The notes: generated by a model not told the origin, from the letters alone. A stretch of DNA of 43,021 nt from an uncultured Treponema sp. (GCA_937892225.1 CALAUH010000162.1:1-43021); one strand, 5' to 3'; numbered from the stretch's first letter, positions 18,033-27,101 are shown. Made by a program: numbers and translations.

Positions 18033-18746
18033 ATGCGCATTGCAATTTGTGAAGATGATAAACCTACCCGCGAATATGAAAAACAGCTTATTGAAAAATG
18101 GGCAATCAAAACTGGCGTTTCTGTAAATATTGATTTATATTCCAGTGCAGAAAATTACATTTTTGAATCTGAAGACAGAATCGAATGTGATTTGATTTTA
18201 CTTGATATTGAAATGGGTAAAATGAACGGTTTTGAACTTGCAAAATTAATTCGAAGCCGTGGTTATTCTGGTTCTCTAATTTTTCTTACAGGCATCAAAG
18301 ATTATGCCATAGAAGGATATGAAGTCGATGCCATTCGTTACATTCTAAAACCAATTAAAGAAAATGATTTTTTTGATGTTCTCGATTTAGTGTTTGCCGA
18401 TTTTTCCCGCCGCAAAAAAGATATTTTTATTTTGCAGACTGGTTCTGATATAGAAAAAATTCCGTTTGAAGATATTATTTATATAGAAGCAGAGGGACAT
18501 TACGTGCGTCTGGTGGGAACTGGGAAAACTGGCGAAAAACAATGGAAATGCGCATTTGGGACAATTTCTACAGAATTTGAACAACACGGCTTTTTCTGTT
18601 TACGCCGAGGTTTTCTGGTAAATCTGCAGCACGTTTCAAAAATCACAAGAACCGAATGCTATTTGGACAATGAAGAAGTAATTCCCGTTGCAAGAAATAA
18701 ATACGTGGAATTGAATCAGGAATTTATAAAGGTAATGAAAGAATAA
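18033..18746 (+). CDS. LytTR-family response regulator
   Basis: Two-component response regulator of the AgrA/LytR class, 237 aa. The receiver domain (about 1-120) has the acidic pair EDD (7-9), phosphoacceptor Asp 58 in LILLDIEM, Thr 86 and Lys 106 in YILKPI. The LytTR DNA-binding domain (about 135-235) includes IPFEDIIYIEAEGHYVRL, FFCLRRGFLVNLQHV and a terminal PVARNKY-type segment. It is followed one base later by its probable partner kinase, then by two ABC exporter genes, which are the likely target or signal-handling system. The start is fixed by the family's usual MRIAICEDD beginning. No Shine-Dalgarno sequence is present and a TATAAT lies just upstream, so it may be translated from a leaderless mRNA. 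Confidence 0.92.
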   Translation: MRIAICEDDKPTREYEKQLIEKWAIKTGVSVNIDLYSSAENYIFESEDRIECDLILLDIEMGKMNGFELAKLIRSRGYSGSLIFLTGIKDYAIEGYEVDAIRYILKPIKENDFFDVLDLVFADFSRRKKDIFILQTGSDIEKIPFEDIIYIEAEGHYVRLVGTGKTGEKQWKCAFGTISTEFEQHGFFCLRRGFLVNLQHVSKITRTECYLDNEEVIPVARNKYVELNQEFIKVMKE

Positions 18747-18747
18747 A

Positions 18748-19467
18748 ATGAACAAATTTATATACATACTTATCACCCTATTTCTCCTTATTGCTGCAAT
18801 TATCATCACTTATATAATTACAAAAAAGAAAGATGAAAAATGGCTGTTTAATTTTCAGGATTCCATTCTTAAAAAGCAGCGTGATGAAGTTGAAAATGTT
18901 TACAACACAATGCGCGGCTGGCGACATGATTATCATAATCACATGCAGACATTAAAAGCTTACCTTGCAATGAATCAAATAGAAGAAATTGAAAAATACC
19001 TTGATCACCTTGAAGAAGATTTGGACAGCATTGATATTGCAATCCGCACTGGAAATACAAGCGTAAATGCCATTCTGAGCAGTAAAATTTCCATCGCGCA
19101 AAAACAGGCAATCAACGTAAATTGTAAAGCAACAGTTCCGGGACAGCTTACAATTTCAGATGTACATCTTTGTGCAATTATCGGTAACCTTTTAGACAAC
19201 GCAATTGAAGCCTGCCAGAAAATACAATCCCCTAACCGTTTTATCCGCGTTTACATTGGAACTTTTAAACAGCAGCTTTATATTTCCGTTCAAAATTCTA
19301 CAGAAGAAACTCGTCGGAAAAAACTAACAGAATTAATTACATCAAAAAAAGGTGAACATGGGCTTGGTCTTAAACGAGTAGATAAAATTGTTGCCCAATA
19401 CGATGGTTTTGTTAACCGAAAAAACGAACCTGGCATTTTTGCAACGGAAATTATGTTGCCGATGTAA
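18748..19467 (+). CDS. GHKL sensor histidine kinase, short-sensor AgrC-like
   Basis: A 239-aa kinase with a single N-terminal membrane helix (about 3-25), then a coiled linker. The phosphoacceptor is His 60 in RHDYHNHMQTL, the form used by AgrC/CitA-type kinases. The ATP-binding lid has IIGNLLDNAIEAC (N box) and GEHGLGLKRVDKIV (G box). Typical peptide-sensing AgrC kinases have five to seven membrane helices; this protein has only one and almost no extracytoplasmic part. It may therefore sense within the membrane, through a partner (perhaps the neighbouring ABC exporter), or in the cytoplasm. It lies one base after the regulator stop and is clearly co-transcribed with it. Confidence 0.92.
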   Translation: MNKFIYILITLFLLIAAIIITYIITKKKDEKWLFNFQDSILKKQRDEVENVYNTMRGWRHDYHNHMQTLKAYLAMNQIEEIEKYLDHLEEDLDSIDIAIRTGNTSVNAILSSKISIAQKQAINVNCKATVPGQLTISDVHLCAIIGNLLDNAIEACQKIQSPNRFIRVYIGTFKQQLYISVQNSTEETRRKKLTELITSKKGEHGLGLKRVDKIVAQYDGFVNRKNEPGIFATEIMLPM

Positions 19468-19551
19468 TTTCATGCACGATTTTTAGCATTTCGTGTACTT
19501 ATAAATTAAAATCTCATATTTAAATATATATTTGCAGTCAGTGAGGTTCTT

Positions 19552-21384
19552 ATGAAAAACTCAAAAGAAAAAACAAAAAAGAAAAACAATCTTTTAAAAA
19601 ATATTGGAGTTGTTATGGGTGCATGGGTAAAAAAATATCCAAGTGCATGGATTTTAATTCCAATTTATCTGGCTGCAAGAATATGTTATCCATTTTTTAC
19701 ATCCTTGCTTTCTTCAAATGCAATTGGTGCTATTACCAAAGGTGATGTAAAACATTTTTTTATTATGATTTCAATTATTCTTGGTGCAATTACAGTTTGT
19801 ACTGGAATTACAAATATACTTGGAAGTTTTTTACAGGGACAACGTATTTACACTCGTCTGGATATTTTTGGTGGAAAATTATTTAACAAAGCTATTTATA
19901 CAGATTATCAGAATATTGAATTACAGAAAAATCAGAAAATTATGGGTAAAGCTTGTAATTCGATTGGAAGTAACTGGAATGGTCCTGAACAACTTATGAA
20001 TATGACTATCGATATGCTCGTTACAATTCTGGGAATTGGTACTTATGGTGCTTTTATTCTTACAATTGACTGGAAAATATTGATAATTATTCTTGCAATG
20101 TTTGTAGTTGATACTGTTCTTCGTACTTTTGCAATCAAATATAGTGATAAACACCGTGAAGAAAGTTCTGAAATCTGGCGTAAAAAGAATTATGTTTTTA
20201 CAAAAAGTACAAATATAAGCGCCGGTAAAGACATTCGAATTTATCAATTGCAAAAATGGTTTAATACTCTTTTAGATGATTGTATTAAACGCCGCCGTGA
20301 TTATGATGCACGTATTCAGATTAGATGGTATTGGCCAACTGTTGCTGATTGTATATTCAACTTTGCTCGCGATTTTCTTGCTTATGCAATTTTAATTAAA
20401 CGGGTTTTAGATGGTCAGATGGATGTTGCAACTTTCACTTTATATCTTGGTTTAATTGCAAGTTTTTCAAATTGGATTTACTCACTTGCAAGTAATTTTA
20501 GTGAAATAAAAAAATCTAGCCACGAATTAAATGACTTTTTCGATTTTATTAATTTACCAGATAGAAACTCCTCACCGGTGGTTGAGTCTGTCGAAAACAC
20601 AGATGATGTTAAAATAATTGAAGAAGCTCCGGAAATTGAATTTAGAAATGTTGAATTTACTTACGATGGCGCTGAAAAACCAACTTTGAAAAATCTAAAC
20701 TTTACTATCCGTGCGGGCGAAAAAATTGCACTTGTTGGAAATAATGGTGCTGGTAAAACTACAATCGTAAAAATGCTCACCGGACTTTATAAACAAACCG
20801 GCGGAGATATTTTAGTAAACGGCAAAACAATTGATGAAATCGGATTAAAAAATTACCAGGATGCAATCAGCGTTTTGTTCCAGGACACTTCTCCACTTGC
20901 ATTTTCAATTGAAGAAAACGTTTCCAGCACAGAAATTGAAAATACCGACAACAGTAAGGTCTGGGATTCTCTTAAAAAAGCTGGTTTAGATAAAAAGGTA
21001 AACGAACTTAAAAATAAAGAAAAAACATATATTACTCAGAATCTTGATGATGAAGGCGTTTTACTTTCTGGCGGCGAAACTCAAAAATTGCTGCTGGCAA
21101 AAGCAATTTATAAAAATGGAAGTTTCTTAATCTTAGACGAACCTACCAGTGCGTTAGATCCACTTGCCGAAAGTAAAATCTACGAAGAATATAACGAAAT
21201 GGCTGGCGGTAAAACTGCAGTGTTTATTTCACATAGACTTGCAAGTACAAAATTCTGCGACAAAATCATGTTCCTTGAAAATGGTCAGATTGCAGAATCA
21301 GGAACTCACGATGAGTTGATGAAAAAAGGCGGAAAATACAAAGAAATATTTGATATTCAAAGCCAGTATTATGTGGAGAAATAA
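19552..21384 (+). CDS. ABC exporter half-transporter, subunit 1
   Basis: Type I ABC exporter with a fused membrane domain (about 1-330, six predicted helices) and an ATPase domain (about 355-600). Walker A is GNNGAGKTT (about 396), the signature is LSGGE (about 504), Walker B with its catalytic Glu is FLILDEPTSALDP (about 524), and the switch His is in FISHRLAS. It has no peptidase C39 domain. A GTGAGG ribosome-binding site precedes the ATG. It pairs with the adjacent gene of exactly the same length (610 aa), consistent with a heterodimer. Its position after a LytTR/GHKL two-component system suggests export of a peptide, lipid or drug under that system's control. The substrate is not readable. 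Confidence 0.9.
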   Translation: MKNSKEKTKKKNNLLKNIGVVMGAWVKKYPSAWILIPIYLAARICYPFFTSLLSSNAIGAITKGDVKHFFIMISIILGAITVCTGITNILGSFLQGQRIYTRLDIFGGKLFNKAIYTDYQNIELQKNQKIMGKACNSIGSNWNGPEQLMNMTIDMLVTILGIGTYGAFILTIDWKILIIILAMFVVDTVLRTFAIKYSDKHREESSEIWRKKNYVFTKSTNISAGKDIRIYQLQKWFNTLLDDCIKRRRDYDARIQIRWYWPTVADCIFNFARDFLAYAILIKRVLDGQMDVATFTLYLGLIASFSNWIYSLASNFSEIKKSSHELNDFFDFINLPDRNSSPVVESVENTDDVKIIEEAPEIEFRNVEFTYDGAEKPTLKNLNFTIRAGEKIALVGNNGAGKTTIVKMLTGLYKQTGGDILVNGKTIDEIGLKNYQDAISVLFQDTSPLAFSIEENVSSTEIENTDNSKVWDSLKKAGLDKKVNELKNKEKTYITQNLDDEGVLLSGGETQKLLLAKAIYKNGSFLILDEPTSALDPLAESKIYEEYNEMAGGKTAVFISHRLASTKFCDKIMFLENGQIAESGTHDELMKKGGKYKEIFDIQSQYYVEK

Positions 21385-21386
21385 AT

Positions 21387-23219
21387 ATGAAAAACGAAAA
21401 AATAAATACAGTCAAAAAGGTTTTAAAACTGACACACGCACTTCAAAAAGGACATATTGCTCTTATAATTATACAACGTCTCATAAATGCAGCCGTACCT
21501 TTCGTAAATATAATTTTCAGCAGTATTATTATCGATCAGCTTATTGTTCACGCACCATTTGAAGAAATTATGAAAAATGCACTTATATTGATTATTTATG
21601 GTTGTGCAAACGGATTGTTATATTGGGGACTTGATAAAATTATCAATATTAATTCATCAGGATTGGATGAAAAAATAGATAAAATGATCTGCGAAAAATC
21701 GTTCTGTCTTGATTATGACATTATCGAAAAACGTGAAACTCTTGATTTGATAAAAAAAGCACGGGAAGGAATGAATTCTCACGGTGATATTACGGGATTC
21801 TGCCAGAATTTCGCCGGAATTGTTGAAACAATTGCAAAAATAATTTATTCAATCGTTATTTTAATTCCTTTATTTTACACACAAACAACTACATTACAGG
21901 GATTTATGCCACAGTTTTTAAGCAAATGGTACAGTGTTTTTATCCTTCTTTTTGTTTTGTTTGGAAGAGTTTTAATTTCGGCCCTTTTGAATAATAAATC
22001 TCAACGTGTACAGCAGCAATTCTTTGTTGATAATGTACGTGCAAACCGTGAATACAGTTATTTCTTTACTTTGATATTTGATTATTCAATCGGAAAATAT
22101 ATCCGTCTTTACAACAGCCAGAAAATGGTAAGCAAAAAAGTAAACGGCACTCTTTCGTGGATGGAAAAACGTTTTGTTAACCTTATGAAAAAAATTAATT
22201 TAATTCAAGCCCCAGATTTTTTAGCAGGAATTTTACTTCAGTTTGTAAGTTACGGATTTGTCGGCTTAAAAGCAATTTATGGATTTATTTCAGTCGGTAG
22301 TGCATTAAAATTCATTACTGCTTATACAAATCTTGTAGAAAGCGTAAGTATGATTTCATACAGTTTTATAGATTTGAATATTAAGTCTGAATATCTTTCA
22401 TATTTCTACGACTTTATGGAAATTAAAAACAAACGTTACGAAGGTACAATTCCAACAGAAAAACGTGACGACAACGAATTTGAAATTGAATTCCGTGATG
22501 TTTCTTTCCGCTATGCAAATACTGATAAAGACGTTATCAAACATTTGAATCAGAAAATTAAAATTGGAACTAAAACTGCAGTTGTAGGTAAAAATGGGGC
22601 GGGAAAAACTACTTTTATCAAACTTCTTACACGACTTTATGAACCTACAGAAGGTCAGATTTTATTAAATGGTGTTGATATCCGTTATTATGATTATGCT
22701 GATTATGCAAAATTGTTCAGTGTTGTTTTCCAGGATTTTAATCTGTTTTCATTCTCAATTGCAGAAAATGTTGCTTCAAGTAATGAATATGATGAAGATA
22801 AAGTCCGCGATTGCTGTGAACGTGCCGGTTTTGGTGAACGACTTTCGAAACTTGAAGATGGAATTAAAACAAATATTTATCAGCAGGAAGAAAATGGTGT
22901 TGAAATTTCTGGAGGTGAAGCACAGAAACTTGCAATTGCCCGTGCCCTTTATAAAGATGCACCACTTGTAATTTTGGATGAACCAACCAGTGCCTTAGAT
23001 CCAGTTTCTGAATACGAAATTTACAAACATTTTGATGATATGGTTCAGGATAAAACTTCGATTTACATCAGTCACCGAATGAGCAGCTGCCGTTTTTGTG
23101 ATAACATCTTAGTTTTTGATGACGGAAAGATTATTGAACAGGGAAACCATGAAGAACTTGTAAAAGCAAACGGATTATATGCTGAATTATGGAATGCACA
23201 GGCTCAGTATTACAACTAA
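21387..23219 (+). CDS. ABC exporter half-transporter, subunit 2
   Basis: Second 610-aa type I exporter half. The membrane domain spans about 1-330 with a longer outer loop near 170-185 (YTQTTTLQGFMPQFL). The ATPase domain has Walker A GKNGAGKTT (about 401), signature ISGGEAQK (about 505), Walker B LVILDEPTSALDP (about 528) and switch His in YISHRMSS. Both halves keep the catalytic Glu, so neither ATP site looks degenerate. It starts two bases after the stop of subunit 1, with GGAG in the preceding gene's last codons as ribosome-binding site. No strong terminator follows in the next 108 bases. Confidence 0.9.
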   Translation: MKNEKINTVKKVLKLTHALQKGHIALIIIQRLINAAVPFVNIIFSSIIIDQLIVHAPFEEIMKNALILIIYGCANGLLYWGLDKIININSSGLDEKIDKMICEKSFCLDYDIIEKRETLDLIKKAREGMNSHGDITGFCQNFAGIVETIAKIIYSIVILIPLFYTQTTTLQGFMPQFLSKWYSVFILLFVLFGRVLISALLNNKSQRVQQQFFVDNVRANREYSYFFTLIFDYSIGKYIRLYNSQKMVSKKVNGTLSWMEKRFVNLMKKINLIQAPDFLAGILLQFVSYGFVGLKAIYGFISVGSALKFITAYTNLVESVSMISYSFIDLNIKSEYLSYFYDFMEIKNKRYEGTIPTEKRDDNEFEIEFRDVSFRYANTDKDVIKHLNQKIKIGTKTAVVGKNGAGKTTFIKLLTRLYEPTEGQILLNGVDIRYYDYADYAKLFSVVFQDFNLFSFSIAENVASSNEYDEDKVRDCCERAGFGERLSKLEDGIKTNIYQQEENGVEISGGEAQKLAIARALYKDAPLVILDEPTSALDPVSEYEIYKHFDDMVQDKTSIYISHRMSSCRFCDNILVFDDGKIIEQGNHEELVKANGLYAELWNAQAQYYN

Positions 23220-23273
23220 TAAAAAAAAAGCAATATTATTCATTTTGCATAATTTATAAGAAATATATTCAAA

Positions 23274-23317
23274 TTTGTCATTAACTACCTTGACAAAAAT
23301 CGTAACAAGACTAAAAT
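23274..23317 (+). promoter_or_regulatory. promoter of ptsN with overlapping inverted repeat
   Basis: TTGACA (23290-23295) and TAAAAT (23312-23317) are 16 bases apart. The start codon is only ten bases beyond the -10 box, so the transcript leader would be three or four bases with no Shine-Dalgarno site. An inverted repeat TTTGTCA (23274-23280) / TGACAAA (23291-23297) overlaps the -35 box and could be an operator. Confidence 0.6.
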
Positions 23318-23327
23318 TATAAGTACT

Positions 23328-23774
23328 ATGGACTTAAAAACAGTATTAACAACAGACACAGTAAACCTACATTTAAAAGGTACTACAAAAGAAGAAATCG
23401 TAGACGAAATGCTTGATGTCTTATTCAAGGCTGGCAAAGTTACAGATAAAGATGCAGCTCGCGAATGTGTACTTGATCGTGAACGTAAAATGTCAACAGG
23501 AATGAAACACGGAATCGCAATTCCTCATGGAAAAACAGATACAGTTTCTGATTTAGTTGCATGTATCGGTATTTCAGATAATCCAGTAGATTTTGATTCT
23601 TTAGATCAAGAACCATGTCGTATTTTTATTATGACACTTTCACCTGTAAATAAAACAGGTCCACATCTACAGTTCTTGGCAGAAGTAAGTTTACTTTTCA
23701 AGAGCCCTGAAAAACGTCAGGAAATCCTTGATACTCAGGATAAAGCTGAAGTTATCAGAATTCTTACTGAGTAG
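23328..23774 (+). CDS. ptsN: PTS EIIA domain protein, PtsN-like
   Basis: A 148-aa stand-alone fructose/nitrogen-type EIIA phosphotransferase domain. The phosphorylated His is at 67 in HGIAIPHGKTD, with the preceding REVKMSTGMK-like block also conserved (RERKMSTGMKHG). Proteins of this size without EIIB or EIIC usually act as regulators (PtsN in the nitrogen PTS) rather than in sugar uptake. No PTS gene is adjacent, so its phosphate donor is unknown. The ATG at 23328 follows a good promoter after only ten bases. An intrinsic terminator follows at 23807. Confidence 0.88.
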   Translation: MDLKTVLTTDTVNLHLKGTTKEEIVDEMLDVLFKAGKVTDKDAARECVLDRERKMSTGMKHGIAIPHGKTDTVSDLVACIGISDNPVDFDSLDQEPCRIFIMTLSPVNKTGPHLQFLAEVSLLFKSPEKRQEILDTQDKAEVIRILTE

Positions 23775-23806
23775 TGAATCTTTAAATCTTAAAGATTTTA
23801 AAAAAG

Positions 23807-23840
23807 ACGGTGGCTCTATTATAGTGTCCACCGTTTTTTT
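23807..23840 (+). terminator. intrinsic terminator of ptsN
   Basis: Stem ACGGTGG / CCACCGT with a 14-base loop and a seven-T tail, 33 bases after the ptsN stop. A smaller A/T hairpin (AATCTTT/AAAGATT) precedes it. Confidence 0.85.
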
Positions 23841-23864
23841 ATTTTATTAAGATATAGGTACAAA

Positions 23865-24335
23865 ATGAAATTAGATCCAGTTTTTACAGTAAAAGAAAAT
23901 AAATTATACAAAATATCAGATAACTCTTTAGTTGATATAAATTCTTTTAAAAGAATAGAAATTAAATGGTCCACAGTTGAACTTGAACCTGAATTATATA
24001 ATGAAGAATTTCTTGCTAATTTAAGAGAAGAACTCAAACAATCTGATGATAAAAATGAATTTGTAATATTAGTACCTGTTGCAGATAAAGAATTAAAATC
24101 TGCAGAACAGGCAGAATCTTTTACAAATGCGTTTAATCATACTGCAAGAAGAATTAAAGACTGCATTTGTGTTGCAGGAATTGAATTGCCACAGGAATTA
24201 ACAGCAAACGGATTTGAACAAAACTGTTTTGCCAGTGATTTTATGCAGACTCTCGCTATAAAGCATGCACAATATGTTTATTTTTCAAAAGTTATTAAAG
24301 GAACAAATATTCCATCGGATGTAGTAATTTTATAA
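23865..24335 (+). CDS. conserved-looking protein of unknown function
   Basis: 156 aa, no signal peptide and no membrane segment, mixed alpha/beta composition. I do not recognise the family. Visible features are a hydrophobic strand EFVILVPVA (about 66-74), a helix with FTNAFNHTARRIKDC (about 90-104) and the C-terminal segment YVYFSKVIKGTNIPSDVVIL. It starts 24 bases after the ptsN terminator's T-run, with AGGT six bases before the ATG, so it probably has its own promoter in the A/T-rich spacer. Codon use matches its neighbours, so it is likely a real gene. Confidence 0.65.
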   Translation: MKLDPVFTVKENKLYKISDNSLVDINSFKRIEIKWSTVELEPELYNEEFLANLREELKQSDDKNEFVILVPVADKELKSAEQAESFTNAFNHTARRIKDCICVAGIELPQELTANGFEQNCFASDFMQTLAIKHAQYVYFSKVIKGTNIPSDVVIL

Positions 24336-24430
24336 GAAATGTTAAAAAAATGTAAAAAAACGTAAGATTTTCATATAAAATCGTCATTTTTCTTATAAAA
24401 AGACTTGTTTAATTATTTTATTTATGGTAT

Positions 24431-24456
24431 TTTTCAGTTATTAAATCGACTGAAAA
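24431..24456 (+). promoter_or_regulatory. leader hairpin before the lytic transglycosylase
   Basis: A perfect 8-bp stem TTTTCAGT / ACTGAAAA with a ten-base loop ends four bases before the GATGAGG ribosome-binding site of the gene at 24478. It has no T-run, so it is not a terminator. It may stabilise the mRNA or affect access to the ribosome-binding site. Confidence 0.4.
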
Positions 24457-24477
24457 GTTGATGAGGTATTTAAAAAC

Positions 24478-25269
24478 ATGCAACGCAAAACTGAAGACAA
24501 AAAATTTGCAACTTCATGTTTTATCACAGCAGTATTTGGATTTTTTACTGTTACCATAGCCTTTCTTATTTATTTTTATTTTCCATCAGTAGAAAAAGAA
24601 GATCCATTTCCTCCTGTTGTTGCATTCGAGATTCCTTTATCACAAGAAGCTGAAGAAGAAATTGAACAGGCAAATCAGTTATTTACCGAAGTTTCTTTCG
24701 CAGCATTCAATAATACTTCTGACAAAGGCTTAACTCTTTACCGTTCATCAATTTCAAGAAGCTCTGTAATCACTTTTTACACAAAGATTACAGGAAACAG
24801 AGATGTTGCAATTGCAATATTAACTGAAGCTGAAAGAAATAACATTCCAATTTCGCTGGCTTTTGCACTGGCGTATACGGAAAGTAAATATAAAACTGGA
24901 GCCGTTGGTCATAATGTAAACGGTACAACAGACAGAGGTTTGTTCCAGTTAAACAGCGCATCATTTCCACAATTAAGTGAAAGTGATTTTTTTGACCCGA
25001 GGGTCAGCGCTAAATACGGCATGTCTCATTTAAGACAATGCTTACGAATGGCAGGAAATGAAGTTTCTGCACTTGCAATGTATAACGCAGGTTCAGGACG
25101 AGTAAAATCAAACAGGACTCCACAGTCTACTTTGAATTACATCGGAAAAATCATTTCTTACCAGAAAAAACTTGATGATTCGTTCATTCAGGAAGTTGTT
25201 ACTTTTTTTGAATCGCAACTTACACCGGGCATCAGTTCGGTCTTTACGAACGACATTGAGAAATATTAA
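24478..25269 (+). CDS. membrane-anchored SLT-type lytic transglycosylase
   Basis: Cleaves peptidoglycan glycan strands by the lytic transglycosylase reaction. A single membrane helix (about 13-34) anchors the N-terminus, followed by an acidic linker and the SLT domain (about 105-230). Catalytic Glu 135 is in LAYTESKY, followed by the family blocks GLFQLNSASFP and AMYNAGSGRVK. The cytoplasmic tail is short and the catalytic domain should lie in the periplasm. GATGAGG precedes the start. It is closed by a strong intrinsic terminator. The neighbour on the other strand has SPOR-like domains that may bind denuded peptidoglycan, so both could serve cell-wall remodelling. Confidence 0.9.
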   Translation: MQRKTEDKKFATSCFITAVFGFFTVTIAFLIYFYFPSVEKEDPFPPVVAFEIPLSQEAEEEIEQANQLFTEVSFAAFNNTSDKGLTLYRSSISRSSVITFYTKITGNRDVAIAILTEAERNNIPISLAFALAYTESKYKTGAVGHNVNGTTDRGLFQLNSASFPQLSESDFFDPRVSAKYGMSHLRQCLRMAGNEVSALAMYNAGSGRVKSNRTPQSTLNYIGKIISYQKKLDDSFIQEVVTFFESQLTPGISSVFTNDIEKY

Positions 25270-25290
25270 ATTGCCTCCTAATTTTTTTGA

Positions 25291-25332
25291 GAGGAACCGG
25301 TTTTTTTTAGTTTTCCGGTTCCTCTTTTTTTT
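25291..25332 (+). terminator. intrinsic terminator of the lytic transglycosylase gene
   Basis: Perfect 10-bp G/C-rich stem (GAGGAACCGG / CCGGTTCCTC), loop of 14 bases, then eight T. The T-run touches the stop codon of the convergent gene at 25331. On the minus strand no T-run follows the stem. Confidence 0.93.
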
Positions 25333-27013
25333 ATTCCCAGATTTGTAAATCAGAAGCAACTTCTACACATTCATCTTCAGAAATCATTCCGGTACTTGAA
25401 TATGAATCAACTGCAATAATATATGATTTAGTAGCAAAAGATAATTCATTTGAACCATTAAAAGGCATTAATAAATACCAGGCTTCTATATCATTTAATA
25501 CCACAGGATGATTAAAACTGGAAACGGCAACTCTTTTCTTATCTGTCATAAACAATTCATGTACTTGTTTTGCATTAAAATCATAATCTAAATCAAAAAA
25601 GCCTATATTCACTAATTTATTTTCCTGATTATAAACAGAATCAGAGCACCAATGTCCTACAATTGCCAAAGACCAGTCTGTATACCTCTTGCTTTCTGCA
25701 TAATCCATTCCAATTTTTGAAAACTTAAAACAAATAAAGTCACGACGCACAGAAGGATTTTCTTTTGGTAAAACAAACAGCGATTTTCGTAATTGAGGAT
25801 AAACTAAATAACTTGAATCATTAAAACTATTATTTAAAAAATCACTAAATTGTCTTAATGTAAAATCCTGTGCAAGCAGAATAATTTGAAAAGATTTTGT
25901 TGAATTAGTACCGTCTAATATAAAATCACCATCTTTTTCATATAAAACGCATTCAATTTTTCCTTCTGCGGTTTGAAAATCAATTGTTCCTGAGTAATTA
26001 TAATCTTTTTTTACATCAGCATTTATACTATTATCTATCCATAAATCTTTATAAGCATCTTCATCTCCAGAAAACATAACAACTGTAATATCTTTATGAA
26101 ATAAATCATCTCTATACTGTGCAACGGAAACAGCATTTGTTTCTAAACCAAAACCTAAATTATCTGGAATATCTTTATAATTTGAGGCTCGTGCATTTTT
26201 TAAATCATATATTTCCAATTCAATAATCTGGAAATCTCTATTTACAGGAAACTGTCTTATACATTCTTTTACATCTTCTGAAAAATCTTCAGAAAGTTCT
26301 CCATGAGTTTCTTCAAAAACGACATTTTCTTTTTTTACAATTTCATTATATTTTTCTATAGAATCTTTTATTTCATTAAAATCACTTACTTCTGTACCTT
26401 CAATTCCCAGTTCATTTAATTCTTTCTGTAATTCTGCAGTCTCTTCTTCTGTTTCAAATGCACCTGCATGTAATTCAAAATTAAACAATTCTTTTTCATC
26501 ATACGTTTTTAAAATATATGCTTCGATATTTTGATTCTTTAATCTATGTTTATCATTTTCAGCAGCTTCTGATTCTTTATATTTATTAACTAAAATAGAA
26601 TATGGTTTCTCTTCAGTAACAATAATCTCATTATTCTGATTCGTTGTCAGTACAACCGGTTGAATCGTTTTTTCAACTTTATTTTCTATTACATTTTCCG
26701 TTTTACAAATCCAAAGATTTTCTAAATCCAAATCTTCAATTACTGCAGATGATTGCAACTTTTTACACTCTTTTCTTGCTTCTTCTGGATTATCAAAATG
26801 CACATTAACCAAAACTCTATAATATGTGTCATAATCTTTTTGAGTTTCTTCTATTACTGCTGAAATCCCTTCTTTTTCTAAATCACTTACTAACTTCTCT
26901 GCAAAACTTTTATTCCAAAATGATGAAACACAAATATAATAATTATCTGCAAAAAGATTTATAGAAAAAATACATAAAAACAAACAGATTAAAAAACTGA
27001 ACTTATTCTTCAT
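25331..27013 (-). CDS. exported protein with two SPOR-like repeats
   Basis: 560 aa with a clear signal peptide (MKNKFSFLICLFLCIFSINLFA, cleavage before DNYY). Two segments look like SPOR repeats: YYICVSSFWNKSFAEKLVSDL with YYRVLV (about 25-75), and YSILVNKYKESEAAENDKH with FNFELHAGAFETEEE (about 136-195). SPOR domains bind glycan strands lacking stem peptides. The C-terminal 330 residues are a distinct beta-rich region I do not recognise. GAGGTG lies five bases before the ATG. It is divergent from rex, with a perfect Rex operator in the shared 204-base intergenic region, so redox control is possible. A role in envelope biogenesis is inference. Confidence 0.72.
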   Translation of the reverse strand: MKNKFSFLICLFLCIFSINLFADNYYICVSSFWNKSFAEKLVSDLEKEGISAVIEETQKDYDTYYRVLVNVHFDNPEEARKECKKLQSSAVIEDLDLENLWICKTENVIENKVEKTIQPVVLTTNQNNEIIVTEEKPYSILVNKYKESEAAENDKHRLKNQNIEAYILKTYDEKELFNFELHAGAFETEEETAELQKELNELGIEGTEVSDFNEIKDSIEKYNEIVKKENVVFEETHGELSEDFSEDVKECIRQFPVNRDFQIIELEIYDLKNARASNYKDIPDNLGFGLETNAVSVAQYRDDLFHKDITVVMFSGDEDAYKDLWIDNSINADVKKDYNYSGTIDFQTAEGKIECVLYEKDGDFILDGTNSTKSFQIILLAQDFTLRQFSDFLNNSFNDSSYLVYPQLRKSLFVLPKENPSVRRDFICFKFSKIGMDYAESKRYTDWSLAIVGHWCSDSVYNQENKLVNIGFFDLDYDFNAKQVHELFMTDKKRVAVSSFNHPVVLNDIEAWYLLMPFNGSNELSFATKSYIIAVDSYSSTGMISEDECVEVASDLQIWE

Positions 27014-27101
27014 ATATGCACCTCACAAATAATTTTTCTAGAAGTGGCAAATTAAAAGGCAATTTTATTATACATCATTTTTTTAATATTTAAACTTTAT
27101 A

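Noticed and set aside
19468..19551. Small signal-peptide or pheromone gene between the kinase and the ABC genes
   Set aside because: No start codon with a ribosome-binding site and a useful frame exists in the 84 bases; only a weak TGCACGA/TCGTGTA hairpin is seen.
25291..25324. Bidirectional terminator between the transglycosylase and SPOR genes
   Set aside because: The stem is strong but on the minus strand it is followed by A, not T, so it should act only on the plus-strand transcript.
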